64,000 nucleotides of DNA from Emiliania huxleyi CCMP1516 (Eukaryota; Haptophyta; Isochrysidales; Noelaerhabdaceae): assembly GCF_000372725.1 (NCBI RefSeq), contig NW_005201912.1:377711-441710 (forward strand). The letters run 5' to 3'. Both the position numbers and the translations under genes were made by a program. The notes below the pieces were generated by a model that was given only the letters and a program-made list of their open reading frames with translations, was not told where the DNA came from and did no database searches. This document shows, one piece after another, positions 42,708 through 52,526 of the stretch. Position 1 is the stretch's first letter. The number at the start of each line of letters is the position of its first letter.

Positions 42708-43024
42708 ATGAGTGCGTGTTGGGCTTTGGACAGGGTTCGGGGCGCGCCAAAGTGCTATCTTGGCGCGCAAGAACAGAGGCAAGAACAGAGGTAAGTGAGT
42801 CGGGCCGCCGAAACCAGGCCGCACCTGCGAACAGGAGGGGGCCAGGCGGTGCGAGGGGCCCCGAGTGAGGGGGGCGACCCCACAGCGACGAGCGAGCCGC
42901 TCGGCGGCGCTCGAGCTCGCTGCCTCAAGCTTCTGAAAAAGGTTCTGCATTCGGTCAGACCGAGTGCGAGAGAGTGAGAGAGGGGTGTGTGTGGGGTGGG
43001 TCCACGAACGACGCGGTCTTTTGG

Positions 43025-43165
43025 GTTGCGTGAACGGCGCCTTCCCTGGGACCCCGTGTTGCTGTGTCATTTGGCCGGGGTTTTATGTGAACGGCGCCTC
43101 GACTGTGTGAGCTTGTGCGTCTTGGGTCCGTGGTTGTGTTTTTTGTGTGAACGGCGCCTCTGAGA
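43025..43165 (-). mobile_element. Nested family B insertions between GTGAACGGCGCC copies
   Basis: GTGAACGGCGCC occurs three times (43030, 43088, 43148). The two inter-copy segments end GGCCGGGGTTTTAT and GGTCCGTGGTTGTGTTTTTT, the plus-strand signature end of family B. It looks like two insertions sharing one duplicated target. Confidence 0.65.
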
Positions 43166-43219
43166 GATGTCGCTCTCTCTCCTCCCTCAGGACGCGCAGA
43201 GGCAGCTGCGACCCCGCCG

Positions 43220-43435
43220 AGTAACCCTAACCCTAACCCTAACCCGAACCCTAACCCTAACCCTAACCCTAGGTCAGCGTGTGGGGCTGAGTCTTAGTCG
43301 TCGGCGCTGTGGGGCCAGATCCCAGCGCAGAACCCTGCAACGCTGGCATATACAGACACAACCAGACTAACCCTGACCCTAACCCTAACCCTAACCCTAA
43401 CCCTAACCCTCTAACCCTAATAACCCTAACCTACC
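43220..43435. repeat. Interstitial telomeric repeats (CCCTAA)n in two blocks
   Basis: Block 1 (43220-43272) has about eight TAACCC units with one CCCGAA variant. Block 2 (43366-43435) has about ten units with CCCTGA and CTCTAA variants. About 93 bp of unrelated sequence separates them. The sequence matches the TTAGGG-type telomere reported for several algal groups. Confidence 0.95.
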
Positions 43436-43706
43436 CACACCCCCCAACTCCACAGAGACCACACCGCAAATTTGAAAGATCTTGATGAAAATCAGACCCG
43501 ACTGCAAATTTCTTCAAAATTTTCGCAGGCGCTCCGCGCCTGCAGATTTTGAAATAAATTCGACAAAATTGGTACCTGGCCCAACGCCCGCGGCCTCGGC
43601 CTCGGCCGAGCATCCCTCTGAGATCGTGCCACGAGGATGTCATTGCTGGGGGGACACCATTTCGTGCACCGAAAGAATTTTCTAAACGTGTGTTTACTGT
43701 CCTTGT
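43436..43706. other. AT-richer spacer next to the telomeric blocks
   Basis: Contains several AAATTTC/GAAAATTTT motifs (43485-43575, 43672-43682) unlike surrounding base composition. No gene. Confidence 0.5.
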
Positions 43707-45718
43707 TCAAGCCACCACCGGCTGGGGCGCCACCGGCGCCGCACCACCGCCAGTGCCCTCGCCGAGCGGCCTCCCGCGTGCTCGCAGCGTCGCGTACTCG
43801 CCCGAGTCGGAGTAGCGCTGCAGCTCGCGCACGCGGTAGATTGGCAACGGGTGCGTCGCCTCGCGCTGCTGCGACTGCCGCACGAGCCGCCCGAGCCGCG
43901 AGCCGTCGGCAACCTCGTCGTACTGCGCGGCCTGCGCGGGCAGGAGCATCGGCGTCCACGTCGGCCCAACACACCGCCCGCCCTCTCTCGGCTGTATCTC
44001 TCGGGCTGCATCTCGGACGGCGCGGCTACCCCCCCCCCCCCCCCCTTCCCCGGCTTGTTCCACAAAGGCCTGGACGTCCATCGACTTGCCGGACGCCTTT
44101 GAGCCCCCGCAGAGCTTCATCGTGACCGCCTGGACGGCGCGCACGTCGCCGACCGCGAGCAGGGCGGCGCGGTCCCAGGACAGTTCCTATCCAGGGTGCG
44201 GCGAGGGGGGGGGGGGGGGGGGCTGGGGGAGCAAGGCCAAAGCCGCGTCGCTCTCTCTGCCGCCACACCGCAGTCTCGCCCAACACACAAACCAGTCGCG
44301 GTCGCGCACACAAGAGCCGTGGCGGTGGCGCTCTCTGCCGTCTCACCAGCCAGAGTGTCGCCGCCACCAGCAGCGCACCGCAGCAAACTAGTGCAAGGGT
44401 AAGGGTGTGGGCTACCCCCGAAACGCCACGTCCAGAGACAGGCAGGCGCCGGGCGGCGTGCGGCAGTGCAGGAGCAGCGCACCGCCGCGCGTTGCCAGCG
44501 CAGCAGCCGCGTCTGCAGCGCCGCGTCGGCGACGGGAGAGACGCTCGCGAGTGGGCTGAGCACCTGCGGCGAGCGGGCGGGTGAGGGTTGGGGCTGGCGG
44601 TGGTGACGGCAGCGGTGGTGCTAGTGGTGCTGGTGCAGCGGCGGTGGCGGGCACTGGAGGCGGCGGTGCGAAAGCCGCGTTGGTGGCGGTGCTAGCAGGC
44701 GGTGTTGGTGTGATGTCGGTTGGGTGCCGCACCAAGTTGGCCATCGCGATGGCGAGGGAGTGCTCGCACTTGAGGTGGCCGAGCTCGTGGGCGATGACGG
44801 CCTGCACCTGTCGGGAGGAGTCGGCGGCGGCGGTGCGGTGAGCAGGGCAGCGGCAAGGGCGGCGCGATGGCAGCCGTCTTCCACATCCGTGCAGACAGGA
44901 GCCGGACGGCATTCCAAGCGCACGAGGCCTACTGGCGGTGGGTCGGAGGGGGAGGGGGAGGGTGCACCTCGGTCGGCGAGAGGAGGTCGAGGAGGCTGGT
45001 CGTGACGACGACGAACGGGCGGCGGCCCTGCGGCGTCCGACGTGCGGGACGCGGTCAGGGGTGTGTGAGAGAGGCTTCTGACTGCCGTCGCTGACTGTCC
45101 GGACTGGGGATTGTGTTTTTGTGAGAGAGGAATTTGTGGGCCAGGCAGCAGGCCATCTCTCGAGGGAATGCCGTCCCTTTTCTCGGCTGTTTCTCTCGCC
45201 TGCACGGCGACGGTGTACGCGTTTGGGTACGGCGACTGCCGGATGTACAGGTCGGGCGCCGTCTCGATGGAGAGGAGCTTGCACGAGCGGAGGAGGGCCT
45301 GGAGGCGCGGGCGGGGTCGAGGGGAGGCGGAGGCTCGAGGTGCAAGGGTCGGGAGATGAAACGAGAGCCTATGAGACTTGCATTGCGGCACCTGATGCAG
45401 CTCTGGTAGCTGGCGAGGGCCAACTAGCACGCCGCTCGCGATGTTGTCCATGAAGAGTGCGTCCTCGACTAGGGCCGAGAAGGCCCCACGCAGCGCCAGC
45501 TCGACGGGTGCGAAGAAGGTCTTGAGCAGCTGGCTCGCACGCTTGTCCTCTGGGTGCTGGAAGTCCGATGCGGAGAGACCGGGAATGAGAGTTGGCTCAG
45601 GCGCAGCGACCGACTGCATGGAGATGAATTGGGAGACTCGGGGTGCGATCGGAATATTAGGGCGCGACGGGACCAGCGTCGCGAGCAGCGGCAAGAGGGA
45701 TGCAGCGGTCGCCGTCAT
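43707..45718 (-). CDS. M48-family zinc metallopeptidase, multi-exon
   Basis: Exon 1 from ATG 45716-45718 (MTATAASLLPLLATLVPSRP) has a hydrophobic, possibly targeting, start and FFAPVELALRGAFSALVEDA. Later exons give CKLLSIETAPDLYIRQSPYP with NAYTVAVQ, RRPFVVVTTSLLDLL, then VQAVIAHELGHLKCEHSLAI with the HExxH zinc motif. Next come LLRWQRAA, LSWDRAALLAVGDVRAVQAV with TMKLCGGSKASGKSMDVQAF, and a last exon YDEVADGSRLGRLVRQSQQR, EATHPLPIYRVRELQRY to TGA 43707-43709. The order (NAYTLA, HELGH, SWDRAALL, THP-P-RVREL) matches plastid/mitochondrial M48 peptidases. It should degrade membrane-associated proteins. Introns contain CA-like and family B sequence. Confidence 0.85.
45060..45135 (-). mobile_element. 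Introner-like family B copy in the M48 intron
   Basis: GTGAGAGAGG on both sides (45065 and 45119) of an ~45-bp segment that on the gene strand reads CAAAAACACAATCCCCAGTC ... CGGCAGTCAGAAG. This is the cleanest short-duplication case. Confidence 0.7.
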
Positions 45719-46345
45719 CGCTTGACCTTTCGCGGCGCAACCAAGAATTTTACTTAAGCTGCCCTCGAAGAATTTAGCGCGATGGTTCCCTCACACTTGA
45801 TCTTTCGTGGCCGTCCTCCCATCCTTCTCTTGGGATGTCCGTTGGTCCTTTTCTTTCTTTTGATCTTCCATGGGAACAAAAAGCCGCTCCTACAGTGCCG
45901 CGCCCGCCGCGCCGTATGTCCCGCCGTCCGATGTCCTGCCTGCCGCCTGCTGCCGCCGCGCCGCCTTACCGCCGACCCTTATCGTGCCGCGCCGCCTTTA
46001 CACACACACCTTACTTTCTGCTCGACCGAGTTTGCGCTGATGAGCGAACCGAGCCGCCGGGTGCCCCGCAGCGGCCTCGCTGGGCCAGAACATCGGCCCC
46101 GAGTGCTCCGCAGCAGCCTTGCTGGGCCAGAACGTCGGCCCGCGAGGTGGGGTGCTAGTCTGGGACCCATACGTGGCAGTTCCCTTGCTCCAAGCGCTTG
46201 CGCTTCGGCGGTAGTGATCTGATCACCCGAATACCACGTTCGGATCGCTCCTCATCGCAAACCCTGTCAGCAGTTCACCTACGGGTATGTTCGTAAGAGC
46301 TACATACACTGAAAAATAAATGAAAAATTTGGCCTCGCACCAAGC
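45719..46345. other. Divergent spacer between the M48 and fusion-protein genes
   Basis: CGAAGAATTTAGCG lies near 45765. 46090-46150 contains a short duplicated segment (CGCTGGGCCAGAACATCGGC and CTTGCTGGGCCAGAACGTCG). No coding segment recognised. Confidence 0.5.
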
Positions 46346-49300
46346 ATGGAGGCGCCCCCACTGGCGCCATCTCCGCCGTCGCCGCCCTCGCCTCCGGGTC
46401 AGGCTGCCGCGCAGGGTGCGGCGCCTGCGGTCGGCGACGTGTACATCGGCACACCCCGACTCCTTTCGCACGCTCGAGGCGATCCGTCGAAAGGCGACTT
46501 CGACCTGGCCGTCGTGCGTCGACTTGGCGTCCCCCACCTGGACGAAGCTGGCAGCTGCTTTATCGCCGTGTACCAACGCGACGACGGAATCATCCGCGAG
46601 AAGCGATGGGGGCCGAACGACAGCTACCGAAAGACGATGACGCGAGTGGGGCGGGTCAATCTGTCGACCGGCAGCGTTGAGGCCTTCGACCCGCCGAACT
46701 TTGAAGGCGAGGCCGTCTTCACCGAGTGCGACTTGAAACGGCTCCTAGCCGAAGGCCAGAGCAAGCGCAAGCGCAAGGCCAGGCCGCCGCCAGCAGAGCC
46801 CACCATGCCAAACCCCGCGCGCCGCCAACGGGGCTGGATGCGCCCCGTCACCGGCCCTGGCAGCGGGACGGGCGGGCCCGAGAACGCGATTGAGCTGTCT
46901 GACGACGATGATCCGAGTCCGCAGCGCGTGAGAGGGGTGGCGGCAGCGGCGGCGGCAGCGGCACCAGCGGCGGCACCAGCGGCACCAGCGGCAGCGGCGG
47001 CAGCGGCGGCAGCGGCACCAGCGGCGGCACCAGCGGCACCAGCGGCACCAGCGGCACCAGCGGCACCAGCGGCAGCGGCGGCAGCGGCGGCAGCGGCGGC
47101 AGCGGCGGCAGCGGCAGCAGCGGCGGCAGCGGCGGCAGCGGAGCAGGGGCGGGGGCAGGACGACGAGGCGGCGGCTGCGACGGCTGCGGCCGGAGAGCCT
47201 CGGGCGACGCCGGCACGGGCAGCAGCACCAGGGCCGGCCGGGCCGGACCGCAGCGCGAGGGAGCGCACACCAGCCGACCCGAAGCTGCGGTCGCTGATCG
47301 ACATGGGCTTTCCCGAGGGCGACGCCCGCATCGCGCTCGCCCATTGCAGCGGCGACGTGAACGACGCGGCCGAGCAGCTGCTGCGATCAGCGAACAGCAA
47401 CGGCGGGGTGCGCGGCGGCGAGGCGGCGGCCAGCTCGAGCAGCAGCGGCGGCGCGGGCAGCAGCGGCGGCGCGGGGAGTGGCGAGGAGGCGGCGCCAGAG
47501 CTAGGGGTGGACAGAGGTGGCAGCGACGCCGCTGAGCTAGAGGCTGACAGAGCAGATGGGTGGGAGACGGGCTCAGACGCTTCTCACCACAGCGGCTCGG
47601 CGGCATCGCAGGGTGGGGCATCGTCGGTGACGAAGCCGGTGCCCATCGATCTCGATTCGGTGACGTGCCAAGTTCATCCGATCGACGAGGTGAGGCAGGA
47701 CTTCATCGGGGACGTCAAGGCCCTCTTCGCCAAGCGGTTCCCGAAGATGAGAGGGCGGGACCAGCTGGTGAGCGCGCTGCTGGAGGGGCTCGTCAAGGAG
47801 CACCAGTCCACGTTGTCCAATTTTGCTCTTTTCACGGGGCGCCAGATCTCCTCCCCCAGAGCGCCAGAGCTGCGCAGCCTGCATTTGGCGCTCGCGACGC
47901 GGGGAGTCGACCGACCGCCTGGCGAGTGCGAAGAGGAGGAAGACGGTTGCGTGGAGATTCTCGGCGCCTCGGCCATCGCCAAGGTGTACAGGGGTGCACG
48001 CGACCCGACCTTTCACTCCGCCGTCGTCACCTTGTTCAGCGTGAGCGAGACGCACGAGAAGCAGGGCATCGGCACCAAACTCCTCGCGCGCATACAGGAA
48101 TGGGCAGCCGACGAGGCGGCCGCGCCGATCGAGCGAGGCGGCGGCAGCAGTGCCGGCAGCAGTAGTGGCGGCGGCGGAGGCGGCGGCCGAGGCGGCGGCG
48201 GCGGCGGCGGGGGTGGCGGCGGCGGCGGCGGCGGCGGCAGCTTGCTCATTCTCTCCGCCGGTGACAATTGGTGGGAGAAGCGCCTCAAGCAGCGCGGGCT
48301 GAGGTTCAGTAAGCACGACGATCGCGACGCGCTACTTAAGGCGGTTGGCGTGAACGCAGCCTTCCCGCCCAGCTTCTGGCTGCCTTGGCCGCTGAACGAC
48401 GACATGGTGGTCCTCGACGTCAAGATCTCGAGCATCTCCAAGGTCGTGACCGACGAGCGGGCGAAGGAGGAACGCTCCACTCGCCTCCCGCCGAGCCGGC
48501 CCATCTTCTTCGAGGGTTGCTGCGGTTCCCGCCGTTTGGCGAACGAGCTTGCGTCACATCAGTGGCACACTATCTCTTGCGACGACGGCTCGAAGGGCAT
48601 CCCGCGCGAGGAGCCGCACGACTGGACTGTCCCGTGCGACGTCATTTTCCCCACCGACGTCCACCCCAACCTCTTCGCCGAGGCGAACGCGCCGATGCAC
48701 ATCCACATCGACGGAAAGCTCGAGGATATCAAGCCGGCGTTGCTGCCGACGCTCACCGCCGCGAGCTACTCCCCGAACTGCGCATCGCAGAGCGACATGG
48801 CGGCGGACAAGCACCCACGGCTTGCTGAGGACCGTATGGTCGCCGTCGCCGAGGGCGCATCGGACCTGAGCAAGGAGTGGGACTTTTGCGTGAAGCACAT
48901 TAGCCGCATCAACGCCGATCAGCGAGACCGCGACTTGGGCCCGGGACGGAAGAACAGCGATTTCGGCTTCCTGTTCGAGCAGCCTTCGACGTCGCGCGTC
49001 AGGCTGCACAACCACATTTTGTTCATGCAGTTACCGATTCAAAATGGCGGGGACGGCGCCCAGCGGACCACCGTCGACATCTGCCAGCTCGGCGGGCCGT
49101 CGCAGAAGCCAACCGACCTCTGGGTTTCGCAGCTGCCCGCTGTCTACGAGCAGCTGTGCACCGCCGACGGCAGCCAGAAGTACAAGTGCCCTGGCTTGTC
49201 TCCCTTCCACCAGCATGTGTCGCTGCGGACAGCCAAGCGGGGCCCTGGCCCCGGGCAGCGCCCGAGCGACCCGTATCGAGGCGCGCGCTTCCATCCGCTT

Positions 49301-49354
49301 TTGGCTGGGCTCCTTGCGCTCGGCATCAACCAGTCCCTTCGAGGCCGGTCGTGA
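46346..49354 (+). CDS. UBA-GNAT-methyltransferase-like fusion protein, 1002 residues
   Basis: Single open frame, ATG 46346 to TGA 49352-49354. A beta-rich N-terminal segment (VGDVYIGTPRLLSHARGD, SCFIAVYQRDD, RVGRVNLSTGSVEAF) is followed by a basic patch and an Ala/Pro tract. A UBA domain at ~residues 312-348 (LRSLIDMGFPEGDARIALAH) comes next. A GNAT-type acetyltransferase at ~520-660 has the CoA-binding motif EKQGIGTKLLARIQEWA and, after a Gly-rich insert, WWEKRLKQRGLRF. The C-terminal ~270 residues resemble a SAM-dependent methyltransferase/C5-MTase-like fold (IFFEGCCGSRRLANELASH, FLFEQPSTSRVRLHNHILF, VDICQLGGPSQKPTDLWVS). The layout suggests a chromatin or ubiquitin-linked regulator. The last domain also recalls enzymes carried by mobile elements, so origin is open. 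Confidence 0.75.
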   Translation: MEAPPLAPSPPSPPSPPGQAAAQGAAPAVGDVYIGTPRLLSHARGDPSKGDFDLAVVRRLGVPHLDEAGSCFIAVYQRDDGIIREKRWGPNDSYRKTMTRVGRVNLSTGSVEAFDPPNFEGEAVFTECDLKRLLAEGQSKRKRKARPPPAEPTMPNPARRQRGWMRPVTGPGSGTGGPENAIELSDDDDPSPQRVRGVAAAAAAAAPAAAPAAPAAAAAAAAAAPAAAPAAPAAPAAPAAPAAAAAAAAAAAAAAAAAAAAAAAAEQGRGQDDEAAAATAAAGEPRATPARAAAPGPAGPDRSARERTPADPKLRSLIDMGFPEGDARIALAHCSGDVNDAAEQLLRSANSNGGVRGGEAAASSSSSGGAGSSGGAGSGEEAAPELGVDRGGSDAAELEADRADGWETGSDASHHSGSAASQGGASSVTKPVPIDLDSVTCQVHPIDEVRQDFIGDVKALFAKRFPKMRGRDQLVSALLEGLVKEHQSTLSNFALFTGRQISSPRAPELRSLHLALATRGVDRPPGECEEEEDGCVEILGASAIAKVYRGARDPTFHSAVVTLFSVSETHEKQGIGTKLLARIQEWAADEAAAPIERGGGSSAGSSSGGGGGGGRGGGGGGGGGGGGGGGGSLLILSAGDNWWEKRLKQRGLRFSKHDDRDALLKAVGVNAAFPPSFWLPWPLNDDMVVLDVKISSISKVVTDERAKEERSTRLPPSRPIFFEGCCGSRRLANELASHQWHTISCDDGSKGIPREEPHDWTVPCDVIFPTDVHPNLFAEANAPMHIHIDGKLEDIKPALLPTLTAASYSPNCASQSDMAADKHPRLAEDRMVAVAEGASDLSKEWDFCVKHISRINADQRDRDLGPGRKNSDFGFLFEQPSTSRVRLHNHILFMQLPIQNGGDGAQRTTVDICQLGGPSQKPTDLWVSQLPAVYEQLCTADGSQKYKCPGLSPFHQHVSLRTAKRGPGPGQRPSDPYRGARFHPLLAGLLALGINQSLRGRS
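46925..47150. repeat. GCAGCGGCACCA repeats encoding an Ala/Pro tract
   Basis: A 12-bp-like imperfect repeat inside the open reading frame, read as poly-Ala with Pro. No frameshift. Confidence 0.9.
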
Positions 49355-49708
49355 GGGGCATCCTGCTGCAGGGGTGTACAATGGGCGCTCCTTGAGCGAC
49401 ATACGTGTATGCTACAGGACGGTGTTGGCCGCATTAGTGATGGCCTCACTGTCTCATCCATGCCCTACACACGGGTCACGGCTTTCGCATGTGATGACGA
49501 TATACCATATACGACGTCCCAGTACCTCGTGAATACTGAATTTATGTGTGTGCACGTGTCGGCCATGCAGCATGTGCACACAGTGACAAGACGCTCTCGC
49601 ATGTCGCATCCTTGTTTACGTGGGGTAGGGGTCGTGCTTTCATTATACAGTCACACAGTAAAGCCGTCTCGTCTCTATAGAGAGTATACACACAATACAA
49701 CAGAGGTC
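49355..49708. other. Spacer between convergent genes
   Basis: AT-richer than its surroundings; no gene recognised. Confidence 0.4.
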
Positions 49709-52526
49709 TCACATCGCGCTGCGCGAGATCATGTCAACCTCGTCCTCCTCCGACATACCAAACGGCGCCGCCATCGCAACCTCCTGTAGCAGCGTCGCGC
49801 TCAGCGTCGGCGCCGCCGGATCGATGTCCACCTCCTGCAGCAGCGACTGCTGCAACCCGCCCCCCGCAGCGCTGGACACGCCCCCGCCCCCGTCGACCAT
49901 CAGCTGGGCCGCCTCCGCCTCCACCTCCGCCTCCGCCACCTCCGCCGCCGCCTCCTCTACCACAGGAGGCGGCGCTGGCGCCTCCGCCTCCGCCTCCGCC
50001 TCCGCCTCCGCCTCCGCCTCCGCCGCCTCCGCCTCCGCCGCCTCCGCCTCCGCCGGCTGCTGCTGCTCCACCCGCTTAGCAAGCTGCCGCTTCTGCCGCT
50101 CCGCGCCCGACACGAGCCGCGCCACCTTAATCGATGGGGAACGGCTGATCAATCAACGAATTTGCACTTGTGCGCCCGACACGAGCCGCGACACCTTGCT
50201 GTCCCACTGCCGCGCCGCCGCGAAGTCGCCCTGCTCCGCCTCGTACCGCGCCTGCAGGCGAGTCGTGGACGTGTCGTGGACGTGTCTCGGATGCGTCGCG
50301 GACGTGTCGCGGAAGTGTCGCGGACGTGACTCGGAAGTGACTCGGAAGTGTCTCCGAGGCGTCTCAAAGGCGTCTCGGAGGTGTCTCGGAGGTGTCTCGG
50401 AGGTGTCTCGAAAGCGTCTCGGAGGTGTCATTGAGGTGTCTCGGAGTGTCACTGAGGCGGCCGCCTGCTGCCCGGCGAGCGCGGCGAGCCGCACGGTGCG
50501 GAGCAGCATCGTGCGCGACACCTCGAGCGACGGCGTGCCGCCTCGCGACGCGTTGACCACCGCCTGGATCCGGCGCCGCAAAAAGAGTAAACGACGGCGG
50601 GACGAGCCTCGGGGACGCCCCTTTCGCCGGCGCCGCCTGCAGCTGCGCCCCCTCGGCGCGGAAGCGGGGTGCAGCCTGCGTCGTCGCGTTGCACTCGCCG
50701 TCGCTCGCGTTGAAGCCGCCCGCCTTGACGGCGCGCGTGTAGAAGACCGCCGACGCCTTTGGCTGGCGCGCGAGTGTGCCTGGGGAGATATGGGGAGGTA
50801 TGGGGAGGGATGGGGAGATATGCCTGGCTCGACGCGGGCGAGTTGAGGGAGATATGGGGAGATATGGGGAGATATGGGGAGATATGCCTGGCTCGACGCG
50901 TACGAGGCCGAAGCGCGTGCCGAAGCCGTGTTCCCACTCCGCCGCGTCGAGCAGCGACCAGACAAAGTAGCCGCGCACGGGCACGCCCTCCCCCATCGCG
51001 CGGTGGACTGCCTGGCGGGCGGGCGAGGGGCGGGTGAGGGGCGGGCGGGTGAGGGGCGGTGACACGGAGACTCAGAGAGACAGAGAGACAGAGAGACACG
51101 GAGACACAGGGCGGATTGCCTGCAGGTATCGCTTGAGGGAGATATGGGGAGATATGGGGAGATCTGGGGAGATATGCCTGCAGGTACCGCTTGAGGTAGC
51201 AGACGCGCGCCGTGTCGCGCGTGGCCTCGTGCGGCGCCGCGTCGTCGCCGCGGCTCGGGAACCTGCCCGCAGCTGGAGGCGTGAAGAGGCGCCGCTCACG
51301 GCTGGAGGTGTGAAGAGGCGGCCGAGCAGGCGCCTGTTCACGTCTAGAGCGTCAAGAGGCGCCGTTCACGGCTGGAGGTGTGAAGAGGCGGCCGAGCAGG
51401 GCCACCCGCTCTCGGTGATGACGATGCCGCCGCGCGGCTGGTAGGTTTCGTCAATGTGCTTGAGCAGCTTGTAGAGCCCGAACGGGGCAATGTCCCACCC
51501 GAGGCTGTTCTTGCGCGCACCGCGCGTGCTGTGCCACCGCACGCCCTCCGCCGCGTAAAAGGAGGTCTCGGGCAGCGGCGGGAAGGTTGCGTTCGGGCGA
51601 GAGACCATCAGCGTCGAGTAGTGCTGCAGCGCGAAAAAGTCGCTCGAGTTGCGCAGTAGCGCCGCCTGCTCGGCCGTGAACGAAGGCAGCGCATCGCCCA
51701 GCGCCGCCCGCATCGCCGGCGGGTACGCGCCCGTGTAGAGCGGAGCAGCCATCCAGCCGAGGGTGAAGGCCATCGAGCGCTGCGCCGCATCCGCGTCCGC
51801 CTCCGACCCTGAGAGAGCCTCCCTCCAATCTGCGTGTACTCCGAGCGAGAGGAGGGCGCGCTGGTCGGTCGGTCGGGCCGCCTGCATCTTGCGCAGCCGA
51901 GCAGCGGCGAGGGCGTGTGCGAGCAGCATGTTGTGGGCGGCGAGGTATGGCTCGCGCGTCGGCGCCACCGTGCGGCCTGGCGGGTGCTCGCCTCGCGCAT
52001 ACCCGTTGACGGCATGCTGCGCCGGCGCGTGGAGCGTGAGCCAGTGCAGCACGCGCCCTCCGAACCGCTCAAAGCAGAGGGAGGCGTAGGCGACGAAGGC
52101 GGCGGCGGTGCGGGGCGAGAGCCAGCCATCGTGCTCGAGCTGCAGCGGAAGCGGCAGGTCCCAGTGGTACAGCGTCACCACCGGGCGGATGCCGTGCCTC
52201 AGCAGCGAGTCAATCAGCTCCGAGTAAAAGCGGATGCCATCCTCGTTGACGGCGCCGACGCCGGCGGGCATGATGCGGGCCCAGGAGAGGGAGAGCCGGT
52301 AGTACGGCACGCCCATCCGGTGCAACAGCCGCACGTCATCGCGCCACCGGCCGAAATGGTCGGCCGCAGCGTCCGCGACGGCTCCGCCGGCGACCCGACC
52401 CGGTGTGTGCGACCAGGCGTCCCAGATGGAGAGCCCGCGACCTCCAGACTGCCAACCGCCCTCGGTCTGGTAGGCGGAGGACCCCGTGCCCCACGCGAAC
52501 GCGGGAGGGAACTTGTACTCGGGCAT
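49709..52526 (-). CDS. GH1 glycosidase-like protein without the usual acid/base residue, multi-exon
   Basis: ATG 52524-52526 opens [20 protein letters not shown], the GH1 N-terminal signature, continuing [34 protein letters not shown] and [12 protein letters not shown]. Where GH1 enzymes have TFNEP this one has WLTLHAP. The nucleophile motif VITESGWP is kept. Later exons give [27 protein letters not shown] with [20 protein letters not shown], and [18 protein letters not shown], the GH1 end. Further exons ([20 protein letters not shown]; an [10 protein letters not shown]-rich end; stop at 49709) form a C-terminal extension or a second gene. Introns are GC-AG with CATATCTCCC arrays. It may be a myrosinase-like or non-hydrolytic member, but substrate is unknown. 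Confidence 0.8.
49975..50060. repeat. (CCTCCG)n hexamer tract
   Basis: On the gene strand encodes (EA)n in the C-terminal extension after the GH1 domain. Confidence 0.9.
50256..50455. repeat. Degenerate 10-12-bp tandem repeat (TCGGAGGTGTC type)
   Basis: Roughly 16 diverged units, with GTCGCGGACGT variants at the left. It lies between coding-like pieces of the GH1 gene and is probably intronic. Confidence 0.85.
50776..50905 (-). repeat. GH1 intron: duplicated exon edge with GGGGAGATATG arrays
   Basis: ATGCCTGGCTCGACGCG occurs at ~50820 and ~50884, each beside a GGGGAGATAT array. On the gene strand GAGCCAG|GCATATC is the donor; CCCCAG|GCACACTC is the acceptor, joining VRVEPG to TLARQPKAS. Confidence 0.85.
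51115..51215 (-). repeat. GH1 intron: second duplicated exon edge with the same array
   Basis: TGCCTGCAGGTACCGCTTGA and TGCCTGCAGGTATCGCTTGA lie at ~51174 and ~51117, bracketing a GGGAGATATG array. On the gene strand CTGCAG|GCATATC is the donor after YLKRYLQ. Confidence 0.85.
51285..51395. repeat. GTGAAGAGGCGCC motif cluster in GH1 intron
   Basis: Four imperfect copies of GTGAAGAGGCG-C-G-TCAC. The motif also recurs at 27.06-27.26 kb and 36.93 kb in other genes' introns, and as GTGAACGGCGCC at 43 kb. Confidence 0.8.

Noticed and set aside
42708-43070. N-terminal extension of the SH3-like gene
   Set aside because: Covers the family B insertions and the GTGAACGGCGCC repeats; the conserved-looking protein begins at MEIQVGQAVEL.
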